From Xylaria sp. FL1777 (taxonomy: Eukaryota > Ascomycota > Sordariomycetes > Xylariales > Xylariaceae), in assembly GCA_022578965.1 (NCBI GenBank), contig MU400527.1, forward strand, positions 62,001 through 126,000: a stretch of 64,000 nt of DNA. The letters run 5' to 3'. Positions 58,293 to 64,000 of the stretch are shown here, piece after piece. The notes beneath the pieces are model-generated. The model saw only the letters and a list, made by a program, of their open reading frames with translations. It searched no databases and was not told where the DNA came from. Each line of letters begins with the position of its first letter. The first letter of the stretch is position 1. The position numbers and the translations under genes were made by a program.

Positions 58293-61118
58293 CTACTTCT
58301 TGAATACTTGCGCCCCCAACCGCTCGATCTCCCTTCCTTCGGGGGTATTCTTGCCCGCTGCCTCGAGCAGACGCATCCATGCGTCGGCATCCTTCGCCTT
58401 GACGGCCTCCTCCGCGGCCTTAACGCGTAGGCCGCACTTCTCGTACATGGTGATGGCCGCGCCTGGTTCGAGATTGGTGCACTTCGGGATGAAGACGGCT
58501 GCTAGACGGGCATTGCCCGCCTGCAATATCAAGTTGAAGAATGGCTTTTAGATGAATTTTTGTCAGAAAAGCGTGGTTCGGCGGTATAAGGGAGAAGGGA
58601 AAGGGAACTGGTTCTCGATCAGAGAGACTCTCTCACTTACCTCCCATCCAATCGGACTCTTTTTGCTCTTAGCAATCTCTTCAATCTCATTCCAGTCTCG
58701 TTTTGCGACTAGAGCCCTTAGACTATGTATTTCGCATATGGTTAGCATCGTGGGAGCTTCAGGATTTGCATGCTGGGCCTGCGCCTGCTTACCGAATCCA
58801 CCACATCACTTTCTCCGGCACCTTGAATTCGCTTTGGATCCGCTTAGCTTTGTTAGAATATCCTAGGTGGATCAGCTTATATAGCGTTTCGTTGACACTA
58901 AGTCCTTTGAAGGAGTCTGTCAGGTCTCGGTCTAGAGCTTCCTGCATCCGTAGTAGCGTTGCTGCTTCCTTCAGGGCGGTCAGCTCGAAGTTATTTTCTC
59001 TCGAATCAGAAAGTAATTTAGCCGCAAGAGCAAGCTTGTCTCCTGACGTACGAGCGTCTGGCTGTTGCAGAGCTTCGCGGATAAAAACTCCGGCACCATC
59101 TATTCTACGGTCGTCTTGGTAGTAGAGGTCTTTTAGCAGTGTATTGTCATCTTCTAACATGGCGGAAGACTCGACGAGCGCTGTGGCGGCTGGCCGGGTA
59201 TTAATGACGCGAAAGAATGAGGCGAGGGGCAGTTTTTTCTTGAGCTGGAGGAGTACAAAAAGAATTAAGTCTGAGTCACCGCTCTCGATAGCCTTGTCTA
59301 GTGCGATTTCGTCCTCTTCCATGCTCAGAAGAAGCGGTACCTGGCGGCCGGCGCGCGGTTCGTGGTTGAGAAGTTCGGTGGCAAGCCGACCGCGACCTTC
59401 GTCGTAAGCAGCACGCGCAATGGTCTCAAACGATATACCGGGCTTGCCGGCAAGTTTCTCCACAACCATACGGCATATCGTACTGTCATCTTCTGCACCA
59501 GTCCGTACTTTGGCCGAGGCCCAGTGGACATATATGCGATCTGTCGACAAGCGCAAATATCCAGCGATTTTGAGGGCAAGAAGATATTCGTGTCGGTTGA
59601 TGAGTCTTTGTATCAAGCCTTCTGGTGTAAGACGTTGGTATTGCTCGTATGATAACGGTAGCCCAATCTCGTAATAGCGAACGGCATTGAGAACCCTCAG
59701 TGTCTCACACATATCGACAAAGTCGTCGCTATTGTAGATATCAAGGACCGACTTGCCGAATGATGCTGCTTTAAGCAACTGTTTCTGCCAATGGACACTG
59801 AATTCGTGCCCAGCCGCTGTGACGCAGGTGTCAACTGCTTCCACAAGATTCGATCTGATTAGCTGAATATTGTCGTCTGCTTTTGGTGACTGGTTCTCGA
59901 GCTGCTCTACCGCGTCCAGAAGAACAGAAGCTGGTGATTCAGTGCCATAGCGGAAGACTTCTTCAGTAACTTCTGGCACCTTTTGGACGAAATCGCAAAA
60001 ATCATTTGTCAAAAGGCGAACTCCATCGTGGTCTGTGGTTATTAGCTTTGGCCCTGTTAGAGATTCATAGATCTTACCGGCAATTACATGGACGCGGCCC
60101 TCGTATACGAAGCTCGCGACAGAACTGCTAGGTCCAACCACGTTGACCTCATCCTCCCAGGCAATGACGACGGCATCATTACCGCACCATTGTAAGTATT
60201 TCGGCGTGATCTGAGACCGTGAATCGTATTCGCTCAGTCGATCTTGAAAATCCGATGTAATGACGTGGGTCTTGCCGTCTGCGGCGTAGAGAGCCGCAAA
60301 TTTACCGTTAGGCGAAGCACTGATGTGGGTAAAGGGCCCAATATCTAGAAATCGATCTTCACAATCGGTAGCATCAACGAAATAGACGGTCTTTCCAATG
60401 CTTAATAGCACTTCGACAGATGGTGATCGAGTAGAGCTTGGAGATATAATATTCCAAGAGTGGATCTCGCCCTCAGGCGGTGTGGCCAGCACTTTCGGCC
60501 GCGGCTCGTCATACGACGACACCGAGATGAGAGCGTTATTCGTAAGCAGTGCCACCATGCCATGATCGTAGAATCGACATGAATTCACGCCAAAGTCTTC
60601 GGCCTCGCGCCCCAGGGAGAACTGAGTGAACTCGCCTTGCAGGTCATAATAACAACGGACGGTGCCATCATAGCTCACGACCAGCAATTTCTCATCTTCA
60701 GACCACCCAAGCCCCTTCACAGAGCCCTTATCCCAAGCAATGCTCTTGAGTAGCTTGCCTGCGCAGCTATATATATCAATGCTCGGCTTTGCAGATTGGT
60801 TAGGCCGATAAGCTACGACGCGAGTCTCATCCCGACAAATTGCTGTGTGACGTCAGTGAGGTTACTCGCCTACGGCACAACGACCGAGGATCCCAATATG
60901 AAAAGGCCGGGATGTGTCTGGAACTTCTCTAGAACATGAAAAAGGCCTCCAGGAGCATTGGACGTTGTCTCACCTACAGCGCCGCCGTATGGAGCTCCGG
61001 CAACGATATAATTGTCCAGGTCTAGATCCTGGTCAAAGACGGCCGTATACAGCTGGGTTTTGCGATAAAAACGGTCGCCGACCTTCTCCCACCCCGCAGT
61101 CGGATTGGTAGCCTCCAT
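58293..61118 (-). CDS. vps16: Vacuolar sorting protein Vps16 (HOPS/CORVET subunit)
   Basis: Four exons on the minus strand: 61118-60974, 60842-58793, 58716-58641, 58544-58293 (840 aa, phases match). The start reads MEATNPTAGWEKVGDRFYRK, LDLDNYIVAGAPYGG, and across junction 1 AICRDETRVVAYRP. The N-terminal propeller part includes KGLGWSEDEKLLVVSYDGTV and RFYDHGMVALLTNNALI. The C-terminal Vps16 domain has RLINRHEYLLALKIAGYLRL, the TRPAATALVESSAMLEDDNT stretch, ALVAKRDWNEIEEIAK and FIPKCTNLEPGAAI. Length matches fungal Vps16 (about 830 aa). Known role: core subunit of HOPS and CORVET tethers on endosomes and vacuoles. Exon 3 is only 76 nt. Confidence 0.96.
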
Positions 61119-62441
61119 TCTTTCTGCCGGCTACCTTACCATCCTGATAGCATGGTCGACTCGGTAGTCTCAAGGACATGTGCACTCACCAGCGTTGCCT
61201 CGTTAAGTTGGTACCTATGATTGGGCGATGCTAACAAGGGGCAGGCAGCTGCCAGGCTTGTGAGGCTTATGAATTATATTACTGTGGCTGGAGCTGAGGC
61301 TGGAACTGGATGCTAGAAGTCCGGTAGATATAATGCCAGATTATGTAATACACTCGTGACTACCCACAGTGTACTGAGATACCTAATTCACATGGTTCTA
61401 GTCGAATAGGCATACCTAAGAAATAATTCAGAGAAGAGAGCTTCGTTGTCCCTCCAAACTTATACTAGGGTAGTATAAAAGGACAAATAGGGACAAATTT
61501 TAACTAAGCTATCGGAGGGCAACGCCTTTCGGTGACAAGAGATACAGAGGTTAACAGGCCTGGGCTTATACTAGAAAATAACACTCCTAAATATGTCATT
61601 CGTCATGTCATCGCGTGAAATTTCTTAAAAGGGGATTTTTCTAGTACTGCGTGTCATATCAAGGAACATCTCACGTAGTATCATGCAATTTCAATTGATT
61701 AGTCTGATTAGCTTATTGACAAGATGCCAACGCCAGATACCAAAAGTCGTCATACGCCGCTAGCTCAATAGTAAAGAGCCGAAGTAGAGTATAGTGAATT
61801 ATTGTACTTTATCGAGCTTATTCAGATATAATGAGTACTTAAGTAACTAGAACATTACTCTGTTCCCCTTCAATGTAAGCTATTAATAGCATACTCGAAG
61901 GGGTGGCTGTTGCTATAGCACGGGTAGATAGTGCGCATTGAAGGTAGGCTTTTTGACAAAGGTCTGGAAGGTGAGTGCAAAGCTCCTTACGCTGGGAGCT
62001 GTGAGAGGCTATAGCACGATGAGACCACTCCTGCATGCCTCCCAATCATACTTGGTGGCAGCTATGGTAGGGTCATTTAGTCGCATCCATGGCCGATGCC
62101 AAGGTTAGGGGTCATGAAACCCATGATTTTCAGGCAGCAGTGACATTTATAGGTCATGATCGATGGCTTTGGTCGGGTACGACACAGCACTTCCTGGGCT
62201 CCTTATGGTTGGTGGCCCAAGAACAATTCTCCTCCAATTTCAATCATGTTGGAGTAGTGTACGACCTATACGCCACGTCTGCTCCCTGCATGCATTGTTG
62301 GGCCAAGATGCTGGGTTATACTGTTAAGCCTGAAGCAGCTGTTACTCCCATGGAGGTTCGTAGGTCCCAGCCACGTAGATGGAACGGCCAGGACATATTT
62401 AGTATATGCGTGAGAACTGACTAGTTACTACAAGGAGGTTC
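61119..62441. other. Intergenic, no supported gene
   Basis: VPS16 promoter on the right-hand side of that gene, then AT-rich sequence. A 111-codon frame from an ATG at 62089 (+) has a CMHC cysteine pair but no recognised family; see rejected list. Confidence 0.4.
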
Positions 62442-63340
62442 TCACCCCTTGTAGTTGCGTCCGTATCTCTTTTGCATCATCTTCTTGTAATGCCCCTTCT
62501 TGCCGCTTGTCTTCGCGGCTTGGATCTCGCCATACTTGCTCTTGAATCGTCTAGTTGTATCTTCGGTTTCTAATACATCCTCGAGAAGTGTTCGCTTCCG
62601 TTCCTTCTTTGTCATGCGACTGTTGAAGTAATCAGTGGGTCCAGGGATGACCGTTCCTATTTGCGAGAACTCAGGAATGGCTCGAGTAGTATCCTTCTTA
62701 TAATGACGCTTGGGATCCAAGATGTCTCTCATCTTCAAAAGCTGCAAATCACGGCGAAGCTCAGGAGTTAAATCAGTGGCAGGCAAGTTGAACCACTGGG
62801 GGCCCGCATCCGCTTTGTGTGACTAGTTGTCTGCTGTCAGTTTGTGGTCGTGGACGAGGGAGCAAGAGTCGAAAGGTGATGAAGCTTCAATCAGCGTAAC
62901 TATTAGAATAGAATTAGTTGCCGAGCAAAATAATAAGGTGAAATATTAAGCTTACCTATGATATAAAAATCATTCTGTCGCAAGGACATTGCCCATGACG
63001 GGAGTAGTCCTCGCATCAATTGAATTGGGATAAAATTTCATCAGGAAGCGAGAGGGGGGACAAGGTGACGATATCGAGAACGTACCATTTCCTTCTTAGA
63101 CTTACGGGCTTCGGGCACCCGCACAGATAGTTCCTGGCTCTGTTGGTTACTGATAATTGGAGTGGCATGTTTTGGAGCGGATGCCTCGGTTGCGGTATTG
63201 CTGTTGGCTATTTCGTTCTTGGACGTCTGGGGTGCAGTGCTTTTGCTTTTCTCTGCTTGTTTTTTTAACAGCCTCACCTCTGCTTGGTTTAGAAGCTCGT
63301 TGATTTGCGCATCAGACAAACCAGTTGCAGTGTCCGCCAT
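62442..63340 (-). CDS. fcf2: Fcf2 pre-rRNA processing factor
   Basis: Two exons on the minus strand: 63340-63086 and 62822-62442 (211 aa, phases match). The N-terminal part has SDAQINELLNQAEVRLLKKQ and a Ser/Thr/Lys linker. The C-terminal Fcf2 domain begins AGPQWFNLPATDLTPELRRD, then LQLLKMRDILDPKRHYKKD, and ends with a Lys-rich KKGHYKKMMQKRYGRNYKG. Known role: component of the small-subunit processome needed for early cleavages of 35S pre-rRNA in the nucleolus. The 263-nt intron is longer than most in this window. Start and stop codons are clear. Confidence 0.93.
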
Positions 63341-64000
63341 TATGGAATGGTGACAGGTGAGTCCTGTGTTGCAGATTTAGGAGTTGTGATGTTAAGGAAA
63401 GACAGCAATTTTTATTTTTTGTCCTTTTTAAGCCTAGGTACCGTAAATGGAGTCTGCTCTTCTCCACTGTGGCTGGTAGACTCGAGAAATTTGTGGCTGT
63501 GTGTTCCCGGTGGCTTAGCTGTAAAGGGCTTTACACTACGCATAAGTACCTACTCTTATCCCTTCCCTGCCCAAGTGTTACCAAAAAGTGAAGCCGCCCA
63601 AGCCCCTTACTCCAAAGGAGAGACAGTTGATACCCATCAACTGCTGTATACCAGTGAACAACACGGGGGGCGCCTTGGCCGCAATGTGATGTGACACCAA
63701 GGGCCGAATGCATGCGGCCATGATGTCGTCGACTAGGCATTGCTAGTATTGCAGGCATTGCTGTTGATACCAAAAAGAATATGCTAGGTATAGCTAGCAA
63801 GACTGGGATGAAGCTTGCATTCACGTAGGTACCGTACACTAAGTACGTATGTAGGTATGCACTACCGGTACCTCACATCCCTTGTGTAGGTAAATATCAA
63901 TACGTATTAGTAACAAACTGTGACAGCATCAGAGCCCTTACTTACAGAGATCCCTACGCCGCCGGATTGACGGTGATGCGTTTCTGCCCAACCACATTGC
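63341..64000. other. FCF2 upstream region and right edge
   Basis: No supported gene. Overlapping frames on both strands (63305-63839) look random. TAGGTACC-type words cluster at 63826-63895. Confidence 0.4.

Noticed and set aside
62089..62424. 111-codon plus-strand frame with a CMHC cysteine pair
   Set aside because: No family recognised, not supported by splice context, and lies in the intergenic gap between VPS16 and FCF2; kept only as a possibility for transcript checking.

Overview
This is nuclear DNA from a filamentous ascomycete (Pezizomycotina, most likely Sordariomycetes). The evidence is short 48-130 nt introns with GTAAGT-like donors and CTAAC/CTGAC-like branch sites, fungus-specific families (AA9 LPMO, Zn2Cys6 factor, a Con7-type C2H2 regulator, DUF7580-like and F-box proteins), an intron-bearing tRNA, and a laccase pseudogene. 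I cannot name the genus from sequence alone. Thirteen protein-coding genes could be modelled, nearly all spliced. I joined exons by hand so that reading phase is kept across every junction.

Layout. 0.9-5.9 kb: DBP2 DEAD-box helicase and a secreted AA9 lytic polysaccharide monooxygenase, both +. 6.5 kb: an intron-containing tRNA-Asp followed by decayed tRNA-like pieces. 6.6-19.7 kb: about 13 kb with no convincing gene but many simple repeats, ending at the con7-type regulator (19.75-21.49 kb, +). 21.5-26.6 kb: another gene-free stretch. 26.7-28.0 kb: AAR2 (U5 snRNP assembly). 28-34.8 kb: AT-rich decayed DNA with a laccase pseudogene and an unidentified coding-like remnant. 34.8-36.3 kb: monocarboxylate-type MFS transporter (-).

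37.8-50.2 kb is an accessory block: an F-box protein (-), an 810-bp palindromic TA-flanked element, a C2H2 adaptor-like protein (-), a DUF7580-like protein (+), and a Zn2Cys6 regulator (-) divergent from a metal-dependent amidohydrolase/decarboxylase (+). The last two share a 482-bp promoter containing an imperfect CCGCGG inverted repeat and may form a small regulator-enzyme pair.

51.3-63.4 kb returns to housekeeping: a 95-aa hydrophilic protein, tRNA-Gln(UUG), a Tim17/22-like membrane protein, eIF4B, VPS16 and FCF2. Conserved core genes (RNA helicase, spliceosome, translation, vacuolar tethering, ribosome biogenesis) flank the accessory block, so the window looks like ordinary euchromatin with a lineage-variable middle.
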